46,311 nucleotides of DNA from a virus. Below, one piece after another: positions 1 through 8,859 of the stretch; position 1 is the first letter of the stretch; the number at the start of each line of letters is the position of its first letter. The position numbers and the translations under genes are program-made. The notes below the pieces were generated by a model that saw only the letters and a program-made list of their open reading frames with translations, was not told the origin of the DNA and made no database searches. The stretch covers positions 1 to 46,311 of IMG/VR virus record IMGVR_UViG_3300033145_000333. One strand, written 5' to 3'.

Positions 1-1
1 A

Positions 2-100
2 CAAAATGGTACTAAGACTTGTGATTGTTATTATGTTTGTGAATTAGAAAAATGTGTTAGGAGCGTACTTATTCCTATAGTTGCATTAAAAAGGATATAA
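2..100 (+). CDS. 3' fragment of small DUF2158-like protein (split by window edge)
   Basis: An open frame enters from the left edge and stops at the TAA at 98-100, giving 32 residues. It is Cys-rich (CDCYYVCELEKC) and ends IPIVALKRI. The pattern of a Cys followed by aromatics and a final P-x-x-A-L-K resembles the C-terminal half of the DUF2158/YodC family. The matching N-terminal half (GDKALLKS) lies at 46237-46311. Joined, they make one protein of about 57 residues, but the register is off by one base, as expected if one A is duplicated at the circular join. The next gene starts one base after the stop. The reading as a fragment is firm; the family is inference. Confidence 0.6.
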   Translation, partial: QNGTKTCDCYYVCELEKCVRSVLIPIVALKRI

Positions 101-101
101 T

Positions 102-638
102 ATGTATAAATATACTAGAATAAATATACAGTCAGGTGATATTATATTTTTTCAGAAAAAATCTATTACTGAAAAACTTATAGGTTGGGGTACTAATAGT
201 AAGTATGCCCATGTTGCTATATGTATATCTCCTGAATTAGATCTTGCTATTGAAGCTCATGGAGCAGGAGGCGTTAGAGCTATAGATATGCGACAAATAA
301 AACATAAAATGGATATTTATAGAGTTAAACCTGTGTATATTTATGATACTGAAGCTTTATTAAGATTTTTAATAAGGAATTTAAATAAAAAATATGACTT
401 CAAAGGTGTGTTTTATTTAGGGTATTTAAAAACAATATCTAAATTAGGATTCAAAACTAAATATAAAAAGAATAGAATAGATAGACTTAATAAATATTTT
501 TGTTCGGAATTAGTAGATGAAGGGTTTAATTGGGCTGGATTAGATTTATTATCATGGAATAAAGATTCAGCAATGATTTCACCAGAAGATATTATCAACA
601 GTCCTAAGATAGAATACTTAGGTAATGGGATATATTAG
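102..638 (+). CDS. Permuted papain-fold (NlpC/P60, YiiX-like) hydrolase
   Basis: This 178-residue protein has the hallmarks of the circularly permuted NlpC/P60 (YiiX/YebB-like) papain fold: SGDIIFFQ at 11-18, His37 in YAHVAI, and Cys134-Glu135 in YFCSELV. In this family the permuted His and Cys form the thiol hydrolase centre acting on peptide, amide or acyl bonds, often in the cell wall. The start is at 102 behind AAAAAGGA and one base after the preceding stop. No other muralytic enzyme was recognised in the genome, so a role as endolysin or entry hydrolase is possible. Family members with other substrates exist. There is no signal peptide. Confidence 0.7.
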   Translation: MYKYTRINIQSGDIIFFQKKSITEKLIGWGTNSKYAHVAICISPELDLAIEAHGAGGVRAIDMRQIKHKMDIYRVKPVYIYDTEALLRFLIRNLNKKYDFKGVFYLGYLKTISKLGFKTKYKKNRIDRLNKYFCSELVDEGFNWAGLDLLSWNKDSAMISPEDIINSPKIEYLGNGIY

Positions 639-731
639 TTTTTGCTTTCCCCCAGCACGACAGAGGCTAAGAGGGGGGGACTAGTTCTCCTTCTCTTTTT
701 CTCTCACACTAAAAAAATATAGGAGGTAGAA
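639..731. other. Intergenic C-run/G-run hairpin candidate
   Basis: A CCCCC run (649-653) and a seven-G run (673-679) can pair around a roughly 20-nt loop, followed by a pyrimidine-rich tract without a clean T-run. In such an AT-rich genome these runs stand out. It could be a weak terminator or a processing site after the hydrolase gene. No gene is seen here; the AGGAGG for the next gene is at 721-726. Confidence 0.35.
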
Positions 732-1088
732 ATGAAATATACTATAGAATCTATATTAGATAAATATGATAACTCATATCAGATAAAAAATTTCTCTAAC
801 AAAATATCTAATAATTACATTTCTGAACTATTAACTCCTAGAGAAGCTATAGTATATATTAATTTCATAGCAGGGATTCCTGTTAAGTATATTAGAAAAG
901 AATTAAAGTTTGAGAACACTAAAGAATGTCTTAAATTTATAGATAGGATATTAAATAAATTAGGTGAGGCAGGAGTATATATTAATACAAGAAGTTTAAA
1001 AGTAATGAAGTTTAGTAAAGAACGTAAGAGTAAAATAGATAGAGAACTTGAAAGAGATTATCCAGAATTATTTAATAGAGGTAATTAA
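732..1088 (+). CDS. Small protein with LuxR/sigma-region-4-like helix-turn-helix
   Basis: The protein has 118 residues and a canonical AGGAGG 5 bases before the ATG. Residues 34-80 (LTPREAIVYINFIAGIPVKY and what follows, ending ILNKLG) match the layout of LuxR/sigma4-type HTH domains: an LTPRE opening, an aromatic or hydrophobic helix, G-x-P turn, K-x-I-x-x-x-L, then a longer recognition helix ending K-L-G. The C-terminus is basic and acidic mixed (KERKSKIDRELERDYPELF). It is the last gene of the rightward block and stops 6 bp from the end of the late block. A transcriptional regulator, perhaps of late genes, is inference; a chance helical similarity cannot be excluded. Confidence 0.55.
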   Translation: MKYTIESILDKYDNSYQIKNFSNKISNNYISELLTPREAIVYINFIAGIPVKYIRKELKFENTKECLKFIDRILNKLGEAGVYINTRSLKVMKFSKERKSKIDRELERDYPELFNRGN

Positions 1089-1094
1089 AATATC

Positions 1095-4000
1095 TTAAAA
1101 TACTTTAGTTATATCAAACTCCTTCTTTTTCTTGAATACATTTTTCATAGTAAGTTTAGGTATAGTTAATCTTTTCTTAGCTTTCTTTTCTTCTTTTAAC
1201 TGGTAACTTGTCCATATTAATCTTCTAAAATCGTCAGTTTCATCAGTATACAATTCTATAGCACCTTTAGCAGATCTCAATAATTGATCTGGTATTAATC
1301 CTGTAGTCATCCCAACTGCTTTTATAGCATGTTTAATTTTTGTTTCAGGGGTTTTAGATTTAATAGTTGTTTGAATTTCTTGTATAGGTTTCATTACAGG
1401 TAAACCATATTCATAACCTTTAATCATAGAACTTAACATACCACCAGCAATAGGAAATATTGCTAGAGGGTACATTGCCATATCTGCTAATAAATCTTTA
1501 GGTTCACCTTTAGCAGCTCTTTTCCATGTTTCTCCACCACTTCTAATTCCACTAAGCATAGCAGCAGGAAGTATTATATTTCCTATTATTTTTCCAGCCA
1601 ATGCAGTTTTACTTCCAGCATGTTCGTACATAAGATTCAATACTTGATTAGGCATATTTGTAAACATAGTAGCAGCTTTAGCAAGTTCACCTGCTTTATA
1701 TAAGCTAGGAAGATCTACTTTTCCACCCATAGGTTGAGTTCTTCTAACAACATCATTGGCAATACGAGCTATTTCTCCTACTTGTTGGTCTGCAATCTTT
1801 TTTCCCATACCTGCTACTTTAGCATCGTAAGTTGCATTCCATGTTATAGCAACAGCATCTTTATCCAATTTTTTCATTAAAGCTCTACCTGGTTTAAGAA
1901 TAAGTTTACGTTTAATACCTTTACCTAAAGTTCTTGATAAAGCACCCATCTCTGCTTCTTCTTGTAACTGTCTTTCAATAAATCTATTTTTAATAAACTT
2001 ACCTGAAGATTTCATCATTCTATTAGTCATTGCTTTTTTTTGCCCACCAACGTAATATTTTAATATATTATTAGCCATGTGTTTATATCCAGATTGTCCA
2101 GTAGCTTTTGATATAGAAGGTACAGCATTAGCAATAGACACTATTTGATTTAGTCCCATACTAAGTTTATAAGAAGTTATAAAAGCACCTATATTTAATC
2201 TTGCAGTTTTTAATACATCATCTGTCCAGTTAAGATAAGGATTAAAAGTATTTCCAGAAATATCATTAACATTCTTATATAATTCTCTAGTAAATTCTTT
2301 ACCCATTTTACCTGTTACTTCTGTAGCCCATTCGTCTGTCATTACTTTTTTCAAGGAATTCATAGGAGCTGCTTTAAATATAAAATCAGACATACGTTGT
2401 GTTCTGTATAAGAAGTTTTTAACTGAACTTGTTTCAATCATAATTTGATACCTTAAAGGTCTATGTTTACTGTATTTTTCTATTACTTTAGAAATTTTAT
2501 TAGAGTTTCCAGATACAACAGCATCAGATATATCATCTAACCCACCTTTAGTAGTTCCTTTACCTACTCTACCAAATACTTTTCTTTCAGATAACCAATT
2601 ATTAATATTAGGTATTTCTTTTCCTGTAATAGAAGCAAATTCTTTTCTATACATTTTTGCTAGTACGTTTGTCCATTTGATCATTTTATCTGCTAATGCT
2701 TTTGCATTAGGATTTTTAACAACTGCTTTAATTGAAGCAACAATATCTTCTTTAGAATATTTCATACCCTTATTAAGAATTTCTAAAGTGTCATTAGAAT
2801 ATGTATATCCTTTTTTAGTAGGAAAACCTCTTATGACAGAATCTATTATAAAATCTGATGATTGATCAGTAATAGGTTTACCTTTATATATACCTGTTCG
2901 TATCATATCTGCTGCTTGCTTCATAGCTTTTACTACTTCCTTAGTAGGTTTATCTTTTAATAAAGCAAGATTATGGGCTTCTAATGTAGCATGATATACT
3001 GTAATAGCATCATCCATAGTTGTAACTTTACCACTAGGTAATTTAATCTTTTGACCTACAATTTTTCCTACTTTAACTCCTTGCATTTCAAATACATTAT
3101 TTACTATTACATTAAAAGCATTAATTCCATTATATTGTCCATAATATGCTCTATCAAATAACATTGAGTGAACACCATAAGTATCTCCATCAAGCCTTTC
3201 AAATAACCTCTGTGTTCTAATACCACTATATAGATATTGTTTAGCTTTACCTTTAATTCCTTTTTCTATATCTCCAAATATTCCCATCTCGCTAAATATT
3301 TGCTTCGTTTTCTTAGGTAATTGTTTAACCCATTCTGTAGCTGCTTTAGTATAGACTTCATCTATAGCAGTTTGAGCTTTTCTTCCAGAATTTCTAACTA
3401 ATACTGTTTGTAATTTTTGTACTTCATCTATGTTTAACTGCATGGGATTAGTAGTTCTACCTTGACTAACTTTTTTTACTAATTTATTTGTTAATTTTAT
3501 ACCTTTTTCCTTTAGTCCTATAATCATTTTTTCTATAGGAGATCCTTGATTCATTTTTTCAAATGCACTATTCTTAATTTTATTTATAAAAGGTTTACTT
3601 ATACCTTTAACAGTTTTGCCTATACCTTTTAATACAGGAGGTAATATTAATCCAGTAGTACCATATTCACTTGCTTGTTCTGCTCTTGCTAATACATCAG
3701 TAAGTTCAGCTTCTTTTGGTTTTCTTAACGCACCATAAGCAGCTAATTCAGTACCCATTTTAATTGTACTGGTAAAATCATCTGTGAATTGTAACATTCT
3801 AGGAAAGGTTTTAGTTAGTCTTTTAAGTGCAGTACCGCCTTTAGCAATTAACTTAGGTAATCCAGTAGCACCTAATGCCATAGACGACATTTTAAATGCT
3901 GCCATAGTACCCATTATAGAACCTACAAGTTTACCTTCTTTATAATCTTGTGATTCTCTTTGTAATTTTTCACCTGCATATTCTTCAATAACACTTGCAG

Positions 4001-4274
4001 GTAATGTATTAAAAGAAGCATCTTCTATTAAACCAGAAATAAGTCCAGTTTCAAATGGCTTCTTTTGTATAAAGCCAGGAGCTACAGTAGTAATAGGTAA
4101 GAATGTTTTACCAATAGACCTAGATAATTTAGGAAACTCTTGAGTAAATGTATTTTTCTTTTCTCTTATCCAATTAAGAATAGAGTTATCAACACCTACT
4201 CTAGTTTCCTTTTCATCATCTATATTATTTCTATTTTTATCTTCCATTGTATTAAACATATTAAAGTCAGCCAT
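1095..4274 (-). CDS. Giant internal virion (ejection) protein candidate
   Basis: At 1059 residues this is among the largest proteins and the last gene of the late block. It is largely helical, with a charged N-terminus, many Lys/Ala-rich helices and several hydrophobic stretches (for example near residues 125-140, and IIGNIILPAAMLSGI plus MAMYPLAIFPIAGGMLSSMI in the last 180 residues). The size, the position after the tail genes and the preceding pair of Ala/Gln- and Lys-rich proteins mirror T7 gp14-gp15-gp16, which are packaged inside the head and ejected to form the DNA conduit. The C-terminal part also recalls large polyvalent phage proteins (LPD38-like). No lytic transglycosylase motif was found. 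The start is supported by AGGAG at 4281-4285. Confidence 0.5.
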   Translation of the reverse strand: MADFNMFNTMEDKNRNNIDDEKETRVGVDNSILNWIREKKNTFTQEFPKLSRSIGKTFLPITTVAPGFIQKKPFETGLISGLIEDASFNTLPASVIEEYAGEKLQRESQDYKEGKLVGSIMGTMAAFKMSSMALGATGLPKLIAKGGTALKRLTKTFPRMLQFTDDFTSTIKMGTELAAYGALRKPKEAELTDVLARAEQASEYGTTGLILPPVLKGIGKTVKGISKPFINKIKNSAFEKMNQGSPIEKMIIGLKEKGIKLTNKLVKKVSQGRTTNPMQLNIDEVQKLQTVLVRNSGRKAQTAIDEVYTKAATEWVKQLPKKTKQIFSEMGIFGDIEKGIKGKAKQYLYSGIRTQRLFERLDGDTYGVHSMLFDRAYYGQYNGINAFNVIVNNVFEMQGVKVGKIVGQKIKLPSGKVTTMDDAITVYHATLEAHNLALLKDKPTKEVVKAMKQAADMIRTGIYKGKPITDQSSDFIIDSVIRGFPTKKGYTYSNDTLEILNKGMKYSKEDIVASIKAVVKNPNAKALADKMIKWTNVLAKMYRKEFASITGKEIPNINNWLSERKVFGRVGKGTTKGGLDDISDAVVSGNSNKISKVIEKYSKHRPLRYQIMIETSSVKNFLYRTQRMSDFIFKAAPMNSLKKVMTDEWATEVTGKMGKEFTRELYKNVNDISGNTFNPYLNWTDDVLKTARLNIGAFITSYKLSMGLNQIVSIANAVPSISKATGQSGYKHMANNILKYYVGGQKKAMTNRMMKSSGKFIKNRFIERQLQEEAEMGALSRTLGKGIKRKLILKPGRALMKKLDKDAVAITWNATYDAKVAGMGKKIADQQVGEIARIANDVVRRTQPMGGKVDLPSLYKAGELAKAATMFTNMPNQVLNLMYEHAGSKTALAGKIIGNIILPAAMLSGIRSGGETWKRAAKGEPKDLLADMAMYPLAIFPIAGGMLSSMIKGYEYGLPVMKPIQEIQTTIKSKTPETKIKHAIKAVGMTTGLIPDQLLRSAKGAIELYTDETDDFRRLIWTSYQLKEEKKAKKRLTIPKLTMKNVFKKKKEFDITKVF

Positions 4275-4297
4275 TATATACTCCTATGTAATAATTA

Positions 4298-5134
4298 TTA
4301 ATCACTTAACATATCTTTAATAGATGAAAAACCTTTAGTAAATACATTTTTACCTAAGTTCTTTATAGTTTCAAATAACTTATCCATAACACCTTTATCA
4401 TCTTGCTCTTTAGCCTTCTTTAAGTCATCAATAACTTCTGCCTTATCTGCATCAGGAGTTACTAACAATTTCTGATTTAATAACTCGGAGAATTTTTTTA
4501 CTGATTCTTTATCACCTGCTGCTGCTGCTATTGTAGCACCACGAACAAGATTACTTACAGAAATATTTTTAATAGCTTCTTCTATTTTTTTGGCTTGTTG
4601 TTCTGTTTTCTTTAAACCTACTTCTTTTGCTAATAAGTTTATAGCATCTAATTCTGTTTTGTCGGGTTTTTCCTTAGCCTTTGCTTTATAATACTCTAAA
4701 GGTTGTGTTTTCATAAGGTATTGATCTAATAATTTCTTTTGTTCTTCTTCGAGATTTAATCCAGTTTTTTCCATCTGTTCTGCTTGATTAGTTATAGCAA
4801 CTTTAATATAACTAGGAATATTAGTTTTATCTAGTTTTAAAGCTGCTTTCTTTAATCTATCTCTTTTATCATTTTCTTCTTGAGATTTTAGTTCGAGTGT
4901 ATTAAGTTTATTTATATATTCTTTCCAAAGTTTATTACTAACTTCTTCTCTCTTAGCTTTTTCTATCTGTTCCTTTTGCTTAAATTTCATTTGTTGTTCT
5001 TCTTGCATAGCTTTACGAGAAAGAATATCATAGTATTTATTTTGCTGTGCTGCTTTCTGTTTATTTAATTGATCTTCTTCGTAAGCTCGTAAGCCTTGAA
5101 ACATTTCATCCCAATATCTTCCGCTTTTAGCCAT
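4298..5134 (-). CDS. Helical Lys/Gln-rich virion protein, internal protein candidate
   Basis: This 278-residue, strongly helical protein is rich in Lys, Glu and Gln, with long coiled-coil-like heptads at residues 15-110 and no recognised enzymatic motif. The start is placed at 5134 (MAKSGRYWDEM) because AGGAGG lies 9 bases upstream; a longer frame opening at 5155 would put that ribosome site inside the gene. The ATG shares one base with the upstream stop (TAATG), so translation is probably coupled. By order it sits where T7-like phages keep internal core proteins; that role is inference. Confidence 0.6.
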   Translation of the reverse strand: MAKSGRYWDEMFQGLRAYEEDQLNKQKAAQQNKYYDILSRKAMQEEQQMKFKQKEQIEKAKREEVSNKLWKEYINKLNTLELKSQEENDKRDRLKKAALKLDKTNIPSYIKVAITNQAEQMEKTGLNLEEEQKKLLDQYLMKTQPLEYYKAKAKEKPDKTELDAINLLAKEVGLKKTEQQAKKIEEAIKNISVSNLVRGATIAAAAGDKESVKKFSELLNQKLLVTPDADKAEVIDDLKKAKEQDDKGVMDKLFETIKNLGKNVFTKGFSSIKDMLSD

Positions 5135-6585
5135 TAGAAAGCACCTCCTGCCCAATTTTGATACATACCTGCTGAACTAGGTGCTTGATATGATAAGCTA
5201 GGTAATGCTGCATAAGGTGTTGTAGATGCACCCCCACCTCCACCTCCACTAAATAAATTACCTAATCCTTGTGTTACTGCTCCACCCATATATCCAGCCA
5301 TTGCTCCACCTGTTGGTTGTTGCATTTGTGCTGCTGCTAAACTTGCATAAGGTGAAAGTGATGCAGCATATTGTTGTCCTTGTTGTGCTGCTACATTCAT
5401 AGGAATACTCATAGCACCAATAGGTCTATTTTGTCTTGCTTCTAATTCTGTTAATTTTCTACCTATATTTCCACTTTCAATATCTGCTATTAATGCTCCT
5501 GATTGTAATTCTAAATTTCTTCTCATATTTAATTCTTCTGCACGTCTTGCTATATTAGCTTCTTCTCTTGCTGCTGCTAATTTAGTTATATCTAATCCAC
5601 CTGCCATTAAATTAGTATAGGCAGTTTCTCCTAATTGACCTGCTGCTAATGCAGATGTAGGTAATTGTTGATATAGTTGTTGTTTTTGAGATTCTAAACC
5701 GCCATAACCTACTAATGATGCCATTGCTTGTTGTTTTCTTCCTTCAAGTTCTTTAAGTCTTTGAAGATTAAATGCCGATTCTTCTTGTCCTATTACTTTA
5801 GAATAATCTTCTGCAAGTCTTTCACTTAATTCTTGTGTACCTCCTGTTGTTAAACCTTTTTGTTGACCTGCATATTGAATCTTAGCAAGCATTTCAGAAA
5901 ATTCATCTTGTCTTGCACCTGATAGTTGTTCTCTATATTGAGTTTCTGCTGTTAACTCTTCTGGTGTCATTCCTGTACCTGATATAATAGATTGTAATTG
6001 TTGTAAAGCAGATGCTTCCGCAGGATCATATCCAGCAGCTCTACCAGCACCAGCATCTATTTGTTCTTGTATAGAACCTAATCCTGCTTGTTCTGTTTCT
6101 GTTCTTGCTATATCTATATCTCTACCATATCCTAATCTACCTAATATATCTTCTCCTATTTGAGTTTCATATATAGAAGGATCTAATTTTAAAGTTTCTA
6201 AATCTATAGGAGTTGTAGCTCTACCTATTCCTGTATCTACATATTTAGCTGTAAAATCAGTAGGTAATTGTGTTTCTTCAAGAGGTATATCTGCCATCAT
6301 CTGTTCAAATCTTTCTTTAGGTATAAGATCTGTAATACCTATACCAAGATTTGCTAATCTTGATTGAAGATCTTTTAATTCAGCAGAAGTTTCAGGAAGT
6401 GCTGCTCCACCTCCACCTCCTCCGCCACTACTTCCTCCACCTCCAAATATACTACTGACTGCACTACCAGCTACAGAACCTACAACACCGCTAACTATGC
6501 CTCCAATAGCACCTCCAAACTTACATATATAAGGTAGTAGATGTACATTAAACAAAATCTTAATTATTAAATTAAAAACCCCCAT
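5134..6585 (-). CDS. Gly/Ala/Gln-rich virion protein, ejection protein candidate
   Basis: The protein has 483 residues. The N-terminus holds hydrophobic Gly-rich segments (GGAIGGIVSGVVGSVAGSAV) followed by a poly-Gly/Ser linker near residues 48-60. A long Glu/Gln/Ala helical body follows, and the C-terminus is Gly/Ala/Tyr-rich with GGAMAGYMGGAV. This membrane-active start with a helical body fits proteins that leave the capsid with the DNA. GGAGG lies 6 bases before the ATG and overlaps the stop of the upstream gene. The gene is translationally coupled to the one at 4298. No homology to a named family is claimed. Confidence 0.55.
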   Translation of the reverse strand: MGVFNLIIKILFNVHLLPYICKFGGAIGGIVSGVVGSVAGSAVSSIFGGGGSSGGGGGGGAALPETSAELKDLQSRLANLGIGITDLIPKERFEQMMADIPLEETQLPTDFTAKYVDTGIGRATTPIDLETLKLDPSIYETQIGEDILGRLGYGRDIDIARTETEQAGLGSIQEQIDAGAGRAAGYDPAEASALQQLQSIISGTGMTPEELTAETQYREQLSGARQDEFSEMLAKIQYAGQQKGLTTGGTQELSERLAEDYSKVIGQEESAFNLQRLKELEGRKQQAMASLVGYGGLESQKQQLYQQLPTSALAAGQLGETAYTNLMAGGLDITKLAAAREEANIARRAEELNMRRNLELQSGALIADIESGNIGRKLTELEARQNRPIGAMSIPMNVAAQQGQQYAASLSPYASLAAAQMQQPTGGAMAGYMGGAVTQGLGNLFSGGGGGGASTTPYAALPSLSYQAPSSAGMYQNWAGGAF

Positions 6586-6586
6586 A

Positions 6587-6937
6587 TTATACCTCCATTA
6601 CTTTAAACTTAGATTTAGGATTTATCCAACTAAACATATTTATACCTTCTTTAGTTGCTATTTTTTTAATAAGTTTTCTTAAATTGCTATAATTTCCATT
6701 TGCTCCACAATAATAAGCATGAGCTTGTTTTTTATATACTTGATACATAATTACTGTAGTTATATTTCCATCTTTTTCTAACCAATCATATTTAGTTTCT
6801 TTAGCTATAAATAACATTCTTATATCGAAATCATCCATTCCATATAACCATTTAGATTTATGTTTAAATAAAAACTGTATTAATTTTTCTATAGTTTTGA
6901 TTTTATTAGTTTTATCAATTCTATTATCTACAATCAT
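6587..6937 (-). CDS. Small protein before the internal-protein cluster (T7 gp13 position)
   Basis: The protein has 116 residues and no motif I can assign firmly. Features such as WLYGMDDFDIRMLFIAKETK, TTVIMYQVYKKQAHAYYCG and a final WINPKSKFKVMEV suggest a compact alpha/beta (GNAT-like) fold. Its place between the fibre and two presumed ejection proteins matches gp13 of T7-like phages, a small protein needed for infectivity. That link rests on order and size only. The AGGAG is 12 bases from the ATG, across an AT dinucleotide run, and overlaps the upstream stop. Confidence 0.5.
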   Translation of the reverse strand: MIVDNRIDKTNKIKTIEKLIQFLFKHKSKWLYGMDDFDIRMLFIAKETKYDWLEKDGNITTVIMYQVYKKQAHAYYCGANGNYSNLRKLIKKIATKEGINMFSWINPKSKFKVMEV

Positions 6938-6952
6938 ATATATATATATCTC

Positions 6953-8491
6953 CTAACTTAATTGTTGTATTGTTATTTCATAACGATCTGCTGCAATATT
7001 AAAATCACTACTAGCTTCTGCTAAGAAAAAAGTTACTGAATCAGTAGCAGTTAAATTTAAAATTGTAGTATGTATATAAGAGGTAGTACCTAAATTAATT
7101 CCTTCTGTTGACATACATGTAATATGTTCATTCGTACTACCTGCTCCTATTTTAAATTTTGAGGTAAATAAACCATCTGCTGTATTAGTTCCACCACCAG
7201 TTTTTATATTCATTTTTAAAATAAATAAATATTTACCATCAGTTGGTGCTACAAAAGCATCAGAAGCAAAATCATCACCTGTATCCCAATTTTCTGTAAA
7301 AGTAATTACTTGTTGTTCTGCATCTATTGCTACATCAACAGCAGTATAAACATTAACACTTATCATAGAACCTATGTATTTATTAGTAGATCCTTCTATT
7401 ACATCATCAGTAGATACTTGATCTGTTCCAGTACCCCAATCTATACTATCTTCATCTATGGTATTATCTGCTATTACTTCTCCATCAATATCATCTCCAC
7501 TGTCCCATTGAACAGTACCTACTTTAAAATCTTGTCCTGTAGGAATTGTTAAAGCTCCACTAGAACCAAGAGTAACATTGTCTATCCAGTTAGTAACTTC
7601 ATCATCTTGATAAAGATTTGCTGAACCTTCTGGTACATTATCACTATCTACTGCTCCTGATCCAGTAAGTCCATTAATTTCTTCTGCTGCTATCCCATCA
7701 TTTTTTACTATTACTTCTCCTGATGAAACAGCAAAGTTAGAAGTATTAAATTTTGCTATACCTTTATTAGCACTTGTAGCATCTTCACATGATATAGTTA
7801 AATCTTCATCACTACCATCACTTGTTTCAGTTAAATCTATACCTTCACCTTCTGCTGTTTTATCAAATAAATAATTAGCAGTTGTATCATTAGAACTTAC
7901 TTTAACTTTATTATCAGAAGTACTACCTCCTGTAACACTACCTTCTACTGTTAAATCATATACTGTTAAATCTCCACCATCAAAATCAAAATCTTTATTG
8001 GCATCTAATACTATAACTTTATTAGCTATACCAGTACCTTTAGTTGGAGCATCTAAATATTCTAGTTCAGTTTCATTTATAGCTGCACTACCTATTGTAA
8101 AACCACCACCTGTTATAATCCCTGTAGCACCAATAGTACCAAATCCTGTTATATTTTTATTAGAATCTACTGCTATAAGCTTACTTGCAACAACAGTACC
8201 TAATAAACTACCATTAAGATAACCTATTTCCGTAGCACTTATACCTGCACCAGCAAATATATTTAACTCAGAATAAGTAGAAGTAATATCATTAATATCT
8301 GCTAATACAAGAGATTCTAATATAACTTCTATAGTATTCATATCAGTATTATATTGATCTGCTGTTATTGCATCACCTGTAGCATATTCTCCTTCTGCTC
8401 TACTTGGTAATGTAGTTTCTACTGCAAATACATTAGATAAAAATAACAAAGGTAAAATAATTGTAAGTAATAATAGTTTTAATGATTTCAT
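6953..8491 (-). CDS. Tail fibre with signal peptide and C1q-like C-terminus
   Basis: Residues 1-23 form a classical secretion signal (KSLK, then a Leu/Ile core, then NVFA|VE), which is odd for a virion protein. The body is a Gly/Asp/Thr/Ser-rich beta repeat of the kind seen in metagenomic phage fibres (ATEIGYLNG, later ETELEYLDAPTKGTGIANKV). The last 140 residues (TFTENWDTGDDFASDAFVAP then GKYLFILKMNI) look like a C1q/TNF-type jelly roll, a common trimeric receptor-binding tip. The architecture parallels the 1106-residue protein at 11245. It probably binds a host surface receptor. The start is supported by AAAGGAG. Confidence 0.7.
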   Translation of the reverse strand: MKSLKLLLLTIILPLLFLSNVFAVETTLPSRAEGEYATGDAITADQYNTDMNTIEVILESLVLADINDITSTYSELNIFAGAGISATEIGYLNGSLLGTVVASKLIAVDSNKNITGFGTIGATGIITGGGFTIGSAAINETELEYLDAPTKGTGIANKVIVLDANKDFDFDGGDLTVYDLTVEGSVTGGSTSDNKVKVSSNDTTANYLFDKTAEGEGIDLTETSDGSDEDLTISCEDATSANKGIAKFNTSNFAVSSGEVIVKNDGIAAEEINGLTGSGAVDSDNVPEGSANLYQDDEVTNWIDNVTLGSSGALTIPTGQDFKVGTVQWDSGDDIDGEVIADNTIDEDSIDWGTGTDQVSTDDVIEGSTNKYIGSMISVNVYTAVDVAIDAEQQVITFTENWDTGDDFASDAFVAPTDGKYLFILKMNIKTGGGTNTADGLFTSKFKIGAGSTNEHITCMSTEGINLGTTSYIHTTILNLTATDSVTFFLAEASSDFNIAADRYEITIQQLS

Positions 8492-8503
8492 ATTAAATCT
8501 CCT

Positions 8504-8857
8504 TTATATTAGTAAAATCTTAATACTTGAATTAGCAGAAGGATATTTTAAATATATAGTAGTATCTGTCCATGCTGTCCCACTATCATAAACTATCCCT
8601 GCTTTATCTGAATATATTTGTATAATACCTAATGGTGTTTGACCTAATGTATGCGATACTGAAAATTCTGTATTAGCACTTCCTGTATCTGTAATTACTT
8701 GCCACTGACCTTTAATATTAACTGAATTATTACCATCAGTTATAGAGTTATTACCATCTCTAAAATCTATTTTTCCTGAAAACAATGCACTATATAATTT
8801 CAATAACCATCTTCTACATCCTTGTATATCAGAAAAATTTGGTTTTCCTATTTGCAT
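8504..8857 (-). CDS. Small beta-structured virion protein
   Basis: The protein has 117 residues. The C-terminal 70 residues (WQVITDTGSANTEFSVSHTL, then PLGIIQIYSDKAGIVYDS and TTIYLKYPSAN) match a recurrent phage pattern of a beta sandwich with TGxxxTEFxVxHxLGxxP and IYLK. That pattern is usually found beside tail-nozzle and fibre genes and has no assigned enzymatic role. It lies 2 bases from the nozzle gene. A fibre attachment or head/tail spike component is plausible but inferred. Confidence 0.6.
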   Translation of the reverse strand: MQIGKPNFSDIQGCRRWLLKLYSALFSGKIDFRDGNNSITDGNNSVNIKGQWQVITDTGSANTEFSVSHTLGQTPLGIIQIYSDKAGIVYDSGTAWTDTTIYLKYPSANSSIKILLI

Positions 8858-8859
8858 TA

